From positions 1 through 52,576 of the forward strand of contig JANQNU010000050.1 of NCBI GenBank assembly GCA_028279405.1: a DNA stretch of 52,576 bases. Reading direction: 5' to 3'. The translations under genes were made by a program, and so were the position numbers. The stretch comes from Phycisphaerae bacterium (GTDB taxonomy: Bacteria; Planctomycetota; Phycisphaerae; UBA1845; Fen-1342). Numbering within the stretch: position 1 is the stretch's first letter; each line of letters opens with the position of its first letter. Below are positions 15,464-23,974 of the stretch, piece by piece. Below the pieces are notes generated by a model. The model saw only the letters and a list, made by a program, of their open reading frames with translations. It searched no databases and was not told the DNA's origin.

Positions 15464-18442
15464 ATGTTTCGATCGATCACGATGGTGGTTCTGACAATCG
15501 TCAGCCTGGGTGTTCTGCCGGCGAAGTCCGATTCACCAACGCAGCAGGGGCATGAGTCGGAGTTGCTTGGCAATACGCGGCAGCTCATCTTTGAAGGCAA
15601 GCGGTCCGGCGAGGGGTACTTCAGTGCCGACGGCAGCGAACTCGTCTTCCAAAGCGAGCGCGAGCCGAGTAATCCCTTCTACCAGATCTACGTGATGGAT
15701 CTCGAGACCGGCGATGTCGAGCGGATCTCGCCGGGAACGGGAAAGACCACGTGCGCCTGGATCCATCCCGACAAACGGCGCGTACTCTTCGCTTCGACGC
15801 ACGACGATCCGAAAGCCGTCGAAAAGCAGGAAGCGGAGTTGCAACTCCGCGCGGAAGGTCGGCAGCGGCGCTACGCTTGGGACTACGACGAGCACTTCGA
15901 GCTGTACGCGTTCGACCGGAGTTCAAAGGTCTACAACCGGCTGACCAACGCGCGCGGCTATGACGCGGAAGGATCGTACTCGCCGGACGGTCAGTGGATC
16001 GCATTTTCGTCGAATCGGCACGCCTACGCGGGGAATCTGTCGGAAAAAGAACGGGTGCGACTCGAGATCGACCAATCGTATTTCCTCGACCTGTACATCA
16101 TGAAGGCGGACGGGAGCGGGCTTCGGCGATTGACCGAGGTGCCGGGCTATGACGGCGGGCCGTTTTTCTCGCCGACCGGAAGCCGCGTCTGTTTTCGGCG
16201 GTTCTCCGAGAGCGGCGAGATCGCCGAGATCTATACCATCGGCGTCGATGGTCGCGACGAGCGGAAGTTGACAAGCATCGGTGCATTATCCTGGGCCCCG
16301 TACTATCACCCCAGCGGCAGGTACCTGATCTTCACGACCAACCGCCACGGCTTCGCAAACTTCGAGCTGTACATCGTCGGCGTCGACGGCGGTGAACCCG
16401 TCCGGGTCACCAATACCGACGGCTTCGACGGGTTGCCGGTCTTTTCGCCGAATGGACGACAGCTGGCGTGGACCAGCAGCCGGACCGCGAACAAGAAGGC
16501 TCAGATCTTCATGGCCGACTGGGACCACGAGGCGGCGCTGAAGCTCTTGCGCGGTCAGCGCGTGGCGCGCCCCGCCGGGTCCTCGGCCAACGTGCCGGCG
16601 CAGCCTGCGACACAGGCCGCGATCGACGCCAAGGATCTCGAACATTACGTCGCGGATCTCGCATCGGCCAAAATGGAAGGACGCGAAACCGGGACGGTGG
16701 GCGAGCGGATGGCGACTACGTACGTCGCGCGGGCGTTCAAACGACTCGGCCTCGAACCGGCAGGCGACAAGGGCACGTACTTTCAGACATTCGACTTCGT
16801 GGCCGGTGTGTCGATCGGCGATGGTTGCCAGTTGCAGCTCAACGGTGCAGCCGAAACGCCGCCGCTCGTCATCGACAAGGACTGGCGCCCGCTTTCTTTT
16901 TCCCGGACCGGTTCGGTCTCCGCGAGTCCGATCGTCTTTGCCGGCTATGGAATCGTGGCGCCCGCCACCGATGAGCAGGCCGCGTACGATTCGTTTGCCG
17001 ATCTCGACGTCCAGGGCAAATGGCTGCTGGTCTTCCGTTACGTTCCCGAGCAAGCGAGCTCCGATCGGCGACAATACCTGAACCGGTTCGCGAACCTGCG
17101 TTACAAGGCGATGCTGGCGCGCGACAAAGGAGCGGCGGGGCTGATCGTCGTCAGCGGTCCGAACGCAGCGGTCAAAGACCAGCTTGTGAAGCTCGCCACG
17201 GATGCCTCGATGACGGCCATGAGCGTGCCGGCAATCTCCGTTACGGACGAGGTCGCGTCGCGCCTGCTGGCAGGTAGTGGAACGACACTGCGGGAACTTC
17301 AAGATGCGCTCGACCGCGAGCAGGCCGTGCAGGTCGCAGACCTGCCGAAGGTCAAGCTCGGCGCTCACATCACGATGAAGACCGAGAAGCGCACCGGGCG
17401 GAACGTTCTTGCGTGGCTACCGTGTTCGGATTCGCCGGCTGCGACGTTCGCGGGTGCGGCGAAGGTGGCGCCGCTGGGGCACCCGTTGATTGTCCTCGGG
17501 GCGCACGTCGATCATCTCGGGCGCGGCGGTGCGTCCAGTTCGCGGGCGCGGGCCGACGAGGTCGGGCAGGTTCACTACGGAGCCGATGACAATGCTTCTG
17601 GTGTCGCCGGCATTCTCGAGATCGCAGAGTATCTCGCAGGGCAGTGCACGTCGGGCAAGTTGCGTCTGAAGCGCCCGGTGCTCTTTGCGGCCTGGTCCGG
17701 CGAGGAACTGGGCCTGCTGGGCTCAGCGCACTTCGTCGCGAACCTGCAACAACACGCACCGTCGAAGAGCACGCCTCTGCACCAGATGGTCGGTGCATAC
17801 GTCAATCTGGACATGATCGGTCGTCTCGAAAAGTCCCTCGCACTCTCCGGCGTCGGGTCGAGCGCCATTTGGCGCAGCGAGATCGAGAAACGCAACGCAC
17901 CCGTCGGTCTGCCGCTCGTGCTTCAGGACGACGGCTATGCGCCGACTGACTCGACGTCGTTTTACCTGAAGGGGGTTCCGGTTCTCAGTGCGTTCACGGG
18001 CGCTCATGACGATTATCACACGCCGCGGGATACACCGGAGACGCTGAATTATGACGGAATGCAGCGGATTTCGCGGTTCGTCGGCCTGGTTGTACGGGGG
18101 CTGGCAACCGCCGACGGGGTGCCGGATTTCGTGGAGCCGAAAACGAGCGCGCCGCGCGGCCAGCGTGCGAATCTGAGAGTGTACCTCGGCACGATTCCGG
18201 ACTACGCGACCGGCGACGAACCCGGAGTCCTGCTCTCCGGCGTGTCGAAAGGCGGACCGGCGGAGCAGGCCGGTCTTCGAGGTGGCGATCGGATCGTCAA
18301 GTTGGCCGGGAAGACGATCGAGACCATCTACGACTATACCTACGCACTGGACGCGATGCAGGTCGGCAAGGCTGCGGAAGTCGTCGTCGTTCGTGATGGG
18401 GCGCGGGTGACGCTGACGATTATGCCCGGCGTGCGCGAGTAG
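15464..18442 (+). CDS. Exported WD40-like propeller / PA / M28 aminopeptidase / PDZ protein
   Basis: 992 residues with a signal peptide (about 1-21). Domains in order: PD40/TolB-like beta-propeller (about 35-365, repeats such as ADGSELVFQSE, SPDGQWIAFSSN, SPTGSRVCFRR), a protease-associated domain (about 470-600) and an M28 zinc peptidase (about 650-870). The M28 metal ligands are all present: GAHVDHLG (His/Asp), GADDNASG (bridging Asp), SGEELGLLGS (catalytic Glu and ligand Glu), NLDMIGR (Asp) and HDDYHTPRD (His). A C-terminal PDZ runs about 905-990 (GGPAEQAGLRGGDRIVKLAG). It is likely a periplasmic peptidase for extracellular peptides, with the propeller and PDZ guiding substrates. A long antisense frame here is a shadow. 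Confidence 0.92.
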   Translation: MFRSITMVVLTIVSLGVLPAKSDSPTQQGHESELLGNTRQLIFEGKRSGEGYFSADGSELVFQSEREPSNPFYQIYVMDLETGDVERISPGTGKTTCAWIHPDKRRVLFASTHDDPKAVEKQEAELQLRAEGRQRRYAWDYDEHFELYAFDRSSKVYNRLTNARGYDAEGSYSPDGQWIAFSSNRHAYAGNLSEKERVRLEIDQSYFLDLYIMKADGSGLRRLTEVPGYDGGPFFSPTGSRVCFRRFSESGEIAEIYTIGVDGRDERKLTSIGALSWAPYYHPSGRYLIFTTNRHGFANFELYIVGVDGGEPVRVTNTDGFDGLPVFSPNGRQLAWTSSRTANKKAQIFMADWDHEAALKLLRGQRVARPAGSSANVPAQPATQAAIDAKDLEHYVADLASAKMEGRETGTVGERMATTYVARAFKRLGLEPAGDKGTYFQTFDFVAGVSIGDGCQLQLNGAAETPPLVIDKDWRPLSFSRTGSVSASPIVFAGYGIVAPATDEQAAYDSFADLDVQGKWLLVFRYVPEQASSDRRQYLNRFANLRYKAMLARDKGAAGLIVVSGPNAAVKDQLVKLATDASMTAMSVPAISVTDEVASRLLAGSGTTLRELQDALDREQAVQVADLPKVKLGAHITMKTEKRTGRNVLAWLPCSDSPAATFAGAAKVAPLGHPLIVLGAHVDHLGRGGASSSRARADEVGQVHYGADDNASGVAGILEIAEYLAGQCTSGKLRLKRPVLFAAWSGEELGLLGSAHFVANLQQHAPSKSTPLHQMVGAYVNLDMIGRLEKSLALSGVGSSAIWRSEIEKRNAPVGLPLVLQDDGYAPTDSTSFYLKGVPVLSAFTGAHDDYHTPRDTPETLNYDGMQRISRFVGLVVRGLATADGVPDFVEPKTSAPRGQRANLRVYLGTIPDYATGDEPGVLLSGVSKGGPAEQAGLRGGDRIVKLAGKTIETIYDYTYALDAMQVGKAAEVVVVRDGARVTLTIMPGVRE

Positions 18443-18556
18443 TCACCGTGGTCGGCCGCGGGTGCGCAGACGGCCCGCGATCCTGGTATATTACGGGTAC
18501 ACGTGTGTACTGATCGGTTGGGGATACCTGCGGCCGGACGGTCATTGGATCCAGCA

Positions 18557-20806
18557 GTGTCAGCCAAGCAGAACAGCATCCCGCTCACCGTGGTCGCTTG
18601 TGACGAGGGGCAGCGAGCGCCGCTCGCGCGATCGAAGGCGAGTCGCTTGCGGGCGGCCGTGCTGATCGCCATTCACGTACTGGCCGCCATTCATATCGCG
18701 CATTGGCTGACGACCGGGAAGACGCTTTCGCCGGTGGAGCCGAGCGAAGCGGGGTACACCTTCTCGCGCGGTCTGGTCAACGCGGGTTTCGTGCTGCTGC
18801 TGCTCGCGACGCTATCGACGTTCGTCTTCGGACGGTTCTTCTGCGGCTGGGGTTGTCACCTGGTTGCGCTTCAAGACCTGTGCACGTGGCTGCTGCGCAG
18901 GGCCGGCATCCGTCCGAAGCCGTTCCGCTCGCGGCTGCTGATCTTCGTGCCGCTACTGGCGGCAATCTACATGTTCATCTGGCCGGCGCTGTACCGGCAT
19001 GTCGTCGCGCCGTGGCAGGGCGTCTCCGTTCCACCGTACCAGTCGCACTTCTACATCGAGGGTTTCTGGGACACGTTTCCGGGTTGGACCGTCGGGATCA
19101 TGACCTTCGTGGTCTGTGGCGGGTTGATTGTCTACATCCTCGGAAACAAGGGCTTTTGTACCTACGCGTGCCCGTACGGCGGGATCTTCGGCGTCGCCGA
19201 CCAATTTGCACCGGGCAAGATCCGCGTTACGGACGCCTGTCACCAATGCGGGCACTGTACCGCCACCTGTACTTCCAACGTTCGCGTGCACGAAGAGGTG
19301 CGCGACTATGGTATGGTGGTCGACCCGGGTTGCATGAAGTGCATGGATTGTGTTTCCGTATGTCCCAACGACGCGCTCTATTTCGGTTTCGGTAGGACCG
19401 CATTTCAGAAACCGGCGCCCCGCGCCGTGCGCCCCGCCCGGCGGTACGACTACACGTGGTTGGAAGAGCTGTCGCTGGTGTTCACATTCGTGATCACTTT
19501 CCTGGCATTGCGAAGTCTCTACGACAAGATTCCATTCCTGTTCGCCTTGGGGTTGGCCGGGATTACGGCGTTCCTCGGGATGACGCTGGCGCGGCTCGCG
19601 TATCAAGCGAATGTTCGCGTACATTGGGCGCAACTCCGACGTGGTGGGCGGCTCACGAAAGCCGGGGTCGGCTTCGCGGTCGGGATGCTGGCGTGGATCG
19701 GACTGGTGCTGCACTCGCTTACGGTTCAGGTTGCCGAGTATGAAGGCAATCGCCGGTTGGATGCAGGCAAGGACACCTATTTTGCGAGCGGGTCCAAGCC
19801 GGGTTCAATAACAGAGCCGGCTCGGGCAGCGCTGACGAATGGTCGTGACTGGCTGCAGTGGGCGGCGGATTGGAGCCTGCTGCCGTGCGCGCGACTCCAG
19901 GGGCGCATCGGGTCGGCGTACAACTTCCTGGATGACGCGGACAATGCCCAGGCCCGCTTTGAGTTCGCGAGTCGGTTGGCGCCACGGCACGATGCGGTCT
20001 ACCGCTTCGAATTGGCACTTCTCGCGCTTGGTCGGCCCAGCCCGGACGCTTCCGTCGCGATCGCACACCTCGAGCACATCTTGCGTCGCAGTCCGGACTA
20101 CCCGAACGCGGCGGCGCAGCTATCGAAGATCTACAGCCAACTCGGCGATCATTCCCGGGCCGAAGCGGTGTGGACTGCGGCGCTCGAACGCCGACCGCAT
20201 GACATCGGTCTCCGAACCGGGCACGTCCAGTACTTCCTGTTTCGTCAGAAGATCGAGGCGGCGCTGGCTGCGGCGCATCGCGCGGTGGAAGAATGCCCGC
20301 GACACGTCGAGGCGTATACGTTGTTGGCAGGCCTGCTGATGGAGCGCGGGCAGATTGACGAGGCGGACGCGCAGCTGGTCGCGGCGCTGAAGGTCGTTGG
20401 GAACAATGCCCACCTCCATTATCAGCGTGGGCTGATTGCGGGCTTCCGCGAGGACTATGCGAAGGCGCGGGAGCATCTGACCGCCGCCGTCAAGGCGCAA
20501 CCGACATTCGCGCCGGCACTGATTCGGCTGGGACAACTGGCGCGGCGAGCGGGCGATCTGCCGGAGGCGCGGCGACGATTGCTGGCGGCGCTGCAAGTCC
20601 AACCGCTAGATCGCGAGGCCGCCGACACGTGGGCGCAAGTCGTCGTCCAGGCCGGCGATGCCGAGGCGGCAATCGAGCAGACCCAGGCCGCGGCTGCCAA
20701 GGATCGTGCGGTACTCTTCCGATTGGCGTATCTCTATCGGGCGGCGGGTCAGACTGCGGAGGCCAGTCGTACGATGGCGATCTTCGAGGGGCGAGAACCG
20801 CAGTGA
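18557..20806 (+). CDS. NapH/CcoG-like polyferredoxin membrane protein fused to TPR repeats
   Basis: About 749 residues from GTG 18557; an upstream GTG at 18503 is in frame. The N-terminal half has five or so membrane helices, the NapH-type Cys motifs FCGWGC and CTYACPYG, and two 4Fe-4S clusters: CHQCGHCTATC (about 227) and CMKCMDCVSVCP (about 258). NapH/RdxA relatives pass quinol electrons to redox partners. After three further helices (330-410), the C-terminal 320 residues are TPR-like helical repeats (AEAVWTAALERRPHD, EARRRLLAALQVQPLD). The long TPR domain on the same chain is unusual. No nap, nos or cco gene is near. A GTACAC-GT-GTGTAC dyad lies upstream near 18496. Confidence 0.85.
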   Translation: MSAKQNSIPLTVVACDEGQRAPLARSKASRLRAAVLIAIHVLAAIHIAHWLTTGKTLSPVEPSEAGYTFSRGLVNAGFVLLLLATLSTFVFGRFFCGWGCHLVALQDLCTWLLRRAGIRPKPFRSRLLIFVPLLAAIYMFIWPALYRHVVAPWQGVSVPPYQSHFYIEGFWDTFPGWTVGIMTFVVCGGLIVYILGNKGFCTYACPYGGIFGVADQFAPGKIRVTDACHQCGHCTATCTSNVRVHEEVRDYGMVVDPGCMKCMDCVSVCPNDALYFGFGRTAFQKPAPRAVRPARRYDYTWLEELSLVFTFVITFLALRSLYDKIPFLFALGLAGITAFLGMTLARLAYQANVRVHWAQLRRGGRLTKAGVGFAVGMLAWIGLVLHSLTVQVAEYEGNRRLDAGKDTYFASGSKPGSITEPARAALTNGRDWLQWAADWSLLPCARLQGRIGSAYNFLDDADNAQARFEFASRLAPRHDAVYRFELALLALGRPSPDASVAIAHLEHILRRSPDYPNAAAQLSKIYSQLGDHSRAEAVWTAALERRPHDIGLRTGHVQYFLFRQKIEAALAAAHRAVEECPRHVEAYTLLAGLLMERGQIDEADAQLVAALKVVGNNAHLHYQRGLIAGFREDYAKAREHLTAAVKAQPTFAPALIRLGQLARRAGDLPEARRRLLAALQVQPLDREAADTWAQVVVQAGDAEAAIEQTQAAAAKDRAVLFRLAYLYRAAGQTAEASRTMAIFEGREPQ

Positions 20807-20834
20807 ATCGGACGAGACCTCCACGGGTGCGAGT

Positions 20835-21494
20835 ATGAGTCAGCGCTGCGTAATCTTCGACATGGATGGCGTACTGGTTGCTTCCGGCAATGCGCACCAC
20901 GCCAGTTGGCGGCAATTGGCACGGAAACACGGGATCGAGGTGGACGCGGCGACGTTTGCCGGGACGTTCGGGATGACCAGCCGTGAGATCATCCGGACGT
21001 TGTGGGCGCGCGAGCTCACGGACGACGACGTTCGCAGAATCGACGAGGAAAAGGAAGCGGTGTACCGAGCGTTGATCACCGGCATGGTGCCGCTGGCGAT
21101 CGGGGCTCGCGAGTGTTTACACGCGCTGCAGCAGGCTGGCTTGGTGCTCGCGGTCGGTACTTCCGGGCCGGTCGAGAATCTCGATCTCGTGCTGGATGAG
21201 ACGCAGTTGCGGTCCTTCTTCTCAGCTACGGTAACCGCGGAGGACGTGGCGCATGGCAAGCCGGCGCCCGACGTCTTCCTGAAAGCCGCCGAGCGCGTTG
21301 GCATCGCGCCGACGGCATGCGTGGTGATCGAGGACGCACCGGTGGGCATCATGGCCGCGAGGGCGGCGGAAATGGTCGCGGTTGGCTACACGGGCACTCA
21401 CGAGGCCGCGGCCCTTCGTGAAGCTGGCGCCGGCATGATCGTGGCCGGCATGTCCGAGATCACCCCCGGTCTGATAAGCGATTTGTTAACGTAA
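20835..21494 (+). CDS. HAD-superfamily hydrolase, beta-phosphoglucomutase-like
   Basis: 219 residues. HAD motif I is FDMDGVLV (nucleophile and acid/base Asp), motif II GTSGP, the motif III Lys is in HGKPAPDVFL and motif IV is VIEDAPVG. The helical cap between motif I and II is of subfamily IA (NAHHASWRQLARKHGI), as in beta-phosphoglucomutase and 2-deoxyglucose-6-phosphatase relatives. The two Asp of motif I permit phosphatase or mutase chemistry; substrate unknown. The frame reads upstream to 20658, but ATG 20835 is the first sensible start, 28 bp after the NapH-TPR gene. No carbohydrate genes are adjacent. Confidence 0.9.
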   Translation: MSQRCVIFDMDGVLVASGNAHHASWRQLARKHGIEVDAATFAGTFGMTSREIIRTLWARELTDDDVRRIDEEKEAVYRALITGMVPLAIGARECLHALQQAGLVLAVGTSGPVENLDLVLDETQLRSFFSATVTAEDVAHGKPAPDVFLKAAERVGIAPTACVVIEDAPVGIMAARAAEMVAVGYTGTHEAAALREAGAGMIVAGMSEITPGLISDLLT

Positions 21495-21695
21495 CGTCGA
21501 TGCCACATCCCGCGCTTTGGCCCCAGTTGTCGCGCGACGTCCGATAGCGCGACCGAACATGGGAGAAATCGCGCAATCGCGATCGAATTCGCTTGAATTG
21601 ACGTCGCGCAATTCTCACCCTCCTACGAGCCGAGCGATCCGCACGCCGCGGGTCCCGGAGTCGATCCGCAACTACTGCAAGAAAAGGGGCGCACG

Positions 21696-22307
21696 ATGTG
21701 TACGGCAGCGCAGAAGGTCCTGGTGCCGATGCGGAATCAGCAGTCGCGGCAGCGCCTCTATCCCGCACGTGTTCTCGAAGCGGACCATACGACGTTGGTC
21801 CTGCACTTTCCGACGGGCCAGCACCCGCGTCCCGGCCAACGTACCGAGTTGTTCCTGCACACGCCGACTGGAGAGTTCGAGCGCGCGACGGCGACGATTC
21901 AGCAGGTGCTGGAACCGGGCCGCCAGCCGGTCGTACAAGTGCGGTTCATCACCAAGCCGGTTCAGTGCGATCGACGATTGAGCTTGCGTGTCGAGTTGGT
22001 CGACTTTGACCAGTATGCCGAGATCAATGGCGGCGCCGTGCGCGTTCGAATCGTCGATGTCGGCGCCGAAGGCCTCGGCGTCCATTCGACCACGCGATTG
22101 CGTGTCGACGAATCGATCGGCGTCGCGATCAGCATCGGCGGGCGCAAAATGGAAGGGTGCGCACGCGTCAGCAACGAAGTCGAGACCTCTGCCGGCTACC
22201 GGTACGGTCTCTCTGTTTCGGAGTCGGAGAGCGCGCTGCGCGTCGCGCTCGATGGCTTGATGTGGACGGCCCTCAATCGGCTGGCCGTTGTGGAACAGGT
22301 TGCCTAG
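21696..22307 (+). CDS. PilZ-domain-like protein
   Basis: 203 residues. A YcgR-N-like beta domain (about 1-85) is followed by a PilZ-like domain, with the c-di-GMP-binding arginine motif as CDRRLSLRVEL (RxxxR) and the D/NxSxxG motif as DVGAEGLGVHS (about 110-120; Ser replaced by Gly). Binding of c-di-GMP is therefore plausible but not certain. PilZ proteins tune motility, exopolysaccharide or other surface outputs; no flagellar gene is close. The 201-bp gap upstream holds an ATCGCG-CAAT-CGCGAT dyad (21568-21583), a candidate operator. Confidence 0.75.
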   Translation: MCTAAQKVLVPMRNQQSRQRLYPARVLEADHTTLVLHFPTGQHPRPGQRTELFLHTPTGEFERATATIQQVLEPGRQPVVQVRFITKPVQCDRRLSLRVELVDFDQYAEINGGAVRVRIVDVGAEGLGVHSTTRLRVDESIGVAISIGGRKMEGCARVSNEVETSAGYRYGLSVSESESALRVALDGLMWTALNRLAVVEQVA

Positions 22308-22324
22308 TGATAGCGCGATCGCGT

Positions 22325-22726
22325 TCACGACTGGCGCGTGAATTCGAGCGTGCCTGACTCGCCTGCCGTCGGTGCGATGCGAAAGCGGCCGATGAGTCGT
22401 TCTCCTGCGAGTGTCATCTCGTGGGCGTCGGCGGTGATCTCGTATGCCCGCACAGTGCCCCGGTCCACACGGCGCACGCGACCGCGGCCACGTGTGAGTT
22501 CGCCCTCATACTCGAGATAGATGCGACGATGATCGGGGAGACGGGTGGCGTGAACTGGGGTCAGGGTGACGATCGGATTGTCGTCGAGACGCCAGGTCGC
22601 TAGTTCGTCAGTGGTCGAACGCTCGATCAGGAAATCCCAATGAGGGACGGGAGTGCCGCCGGGTTGCGGGCACGTGTCGTGTTCCAACAGGACGAATCGC
22701 AGGAGTGTCGGGGTGTCCGATTGCAT
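22325..22726 (-). CDS. LigD-type 3'-phosphoesterase domain protein
   Basis: 133 residues. The start RFVLLEHDTCPQPGG, then VPHWDFLIE and LATWRLDDNP match the stand-alone form of the DNA-ligase-D phosphoesterase domain (PF13298 type). The conserved His and Asp of HxD (HDT, HWD) are retained. In LigD the domain trims 3'-ends during end joining. No ligase or Ku is in this window, so a repair role is inferred only. It lies 36 bp downstream of the PEP-CTERM gene on the same strand, an unexpected operon partner. It ends 17 bp from the converging PilZ gene with no visible terminator. Confidence 0.75.
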   Translation of the reverse strand: MQSDTPTLLRFVLLEHDTCPQPGGTPVPHWDFLIERSTTDELATWRLDDNPIVTLTPVHATRLPDHRRIYLEYEGELTRGRGRVRRVDRGTVRAYEITADAHEMTLAGERLIGRFRIAPTAGESGTLEFTRQS

Positions 22727-22762
22727 GGCGCGGCGTTCATCCCGCGTCCGGCAACACCGCTC

Positions 22763-23650
22763 CTAGCGCCGTCGAAAGACCAGCAGCCCGCCCACGAGAA
22801 CCATGCCGATCGTCGTCGGCTCCGGTACCTGAACACCCGCGGGTGTCGCAGTCGCGGAAAGAACGGTCAGCGAATCGACCACGCCGCTGGCGGCCAACTC
22901 GTTGGCAACCGACGTACCCGCCACCAGATCTCCTGGCAGGATCTGATCCTGAATCGCCTGCGTGATGCGGTCGATCGGCGAGTCGCTAAAGGCGTTGCTG
23001 ATCGCAGAGGTGTCGATTCCGAAGTTCGAAAGCAAGCCGGCAAACAGATCGACGAAAAGGTTCCCCTGCACCGAGATCGGGCCGATGTCCCAGTCGAGAT
23101 TCTGGTTGTCCTCTGCCAACACGCCGTCGATCGTCACCTGGCTATTGTTGTTGTTGGCGACCAGCGTTGCAGAGTAGAAGCCGAACTGGTTGATCTCGAT
23201 GTTGTTGGTCAGCGCGAACGTGCCTTGAACCTGGATGTTCTGTGCGCCGGTGCGCCCGCGAAAAATGTACCCCAGGTTCTGCGCCGCGATGTTCGCGTTG
23301 CCAATCAGGAAGCCGCGGTTGGTGTAGCCGAGCGTCATCTGAGTGTTGCCCGCGAGCTGGAGATCGATCGGGCCCAGATCGAGCACCTCGGGACGTCCCT
23401 GCGAATCGACCCCAAAGCTGCGATCGAACTCGAGGGAATAGCCGTTGCCGACCTGGTCGGGGAGAATTCGCAATCGGCCCGTACGCTGACCGTTGACGCG
23501 CGTGCCGTCGCCGGTTTGAAGGACCGGCGCCCCGCTGGGCGTTGCCAGCAAGTCGAGCCCGCGGAACACATCCTGGAAGACGCCCGCGCTCGAGGCCTCC
23601 ACAGAAAGAGCGAATACCAAAACGGTCGGGAAAACCAGCTTGCGAAACAT
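22763..23650 (-). CDS. PEP-CTERM exported protein
   Basis: 295 residues starting MFRKLVFPT, with a signal peptide (about 1-22) and AGGAGT upstream setting ATG 23650. The mature part is beta-rich and Asn/Gln/Gly-rich (SQVTIDGVLAEDNQNLDWD, TFALTNNIEINQF), suggesting an extracellular structural or adhesive protein. The C-terminus is the PEP-CTERM signal: VPEPTT, a hydrophobic helix, then FRRR. This is cut by an exosortase in other bacteria; none is in this window. No catalytic domain is recognised. Confidence 0.88.
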   Translation of the reverse strand: MFRKLVFPTVLVFALSVEASSAGVFQDVFRGLDLLATPSGAPVLQTGDGTRVNGQRTGRLRILPDQVGNGYSLEFDRSFGVDSQGRPEVLDLGPIDLQLAGNTQMTLGYTNRGFLIGNANIAAQNLGYIFRGRTGAQNIQVQGTFALTNNIEINQFGFYSATLVANNNNSQVTIDGVLAEDNQNLDWDIGPISVQGNLFVDLFAGLLSNFGIDTSAISNAFSDSPIDRITQAIQDQILPGDLVAGTSVANELAASGVVDSLTVLSATATPAGVQVPEPTTIGMVLVGGLLVFRRR

Positions 23651-23974
23651 CCGCCACTCCTGAGTGGTCAGTTCCAAACAAATCCCTACAGCCCTTCAGC
23701 ATACGGGCCGTTCCGCGCCCGTTCAAGGGGCCTGCACCCTCATCCTATCGGCCCATTCGCGGCCGGGTTGCAATCCGCACGGCAAAGCGCGAAAAGTCGC
23801 CTCGATTACCTAACTTCCGCGACCATTGGCGGTATATTCCTGTTGCGCGGGTCGGGTGAACCGGCCGAATCCGGGATGGGCATGGAACGAGCTCTTTCGT
23901 GATCTCGTCGGCGTCCTTTTCCACGCCGTCTTTTCTGAGCGCATTGCGAGCCAGTTCCCTGTTATCGGGCTTTC

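Noticed and set aside
16286-17368. 360-codon frame antisense to the M28 peptidase gene
   Set aside because: No family pattern or ribosome site; the sense frame is complete with all zinc ligands.
22640-23902. 420-codon plus-strand frame over the PEP-CTERM gene
   Set aside because: The opposite strand has a signal peptide, ribosome site and PEP-CTERM end; this frame has none.
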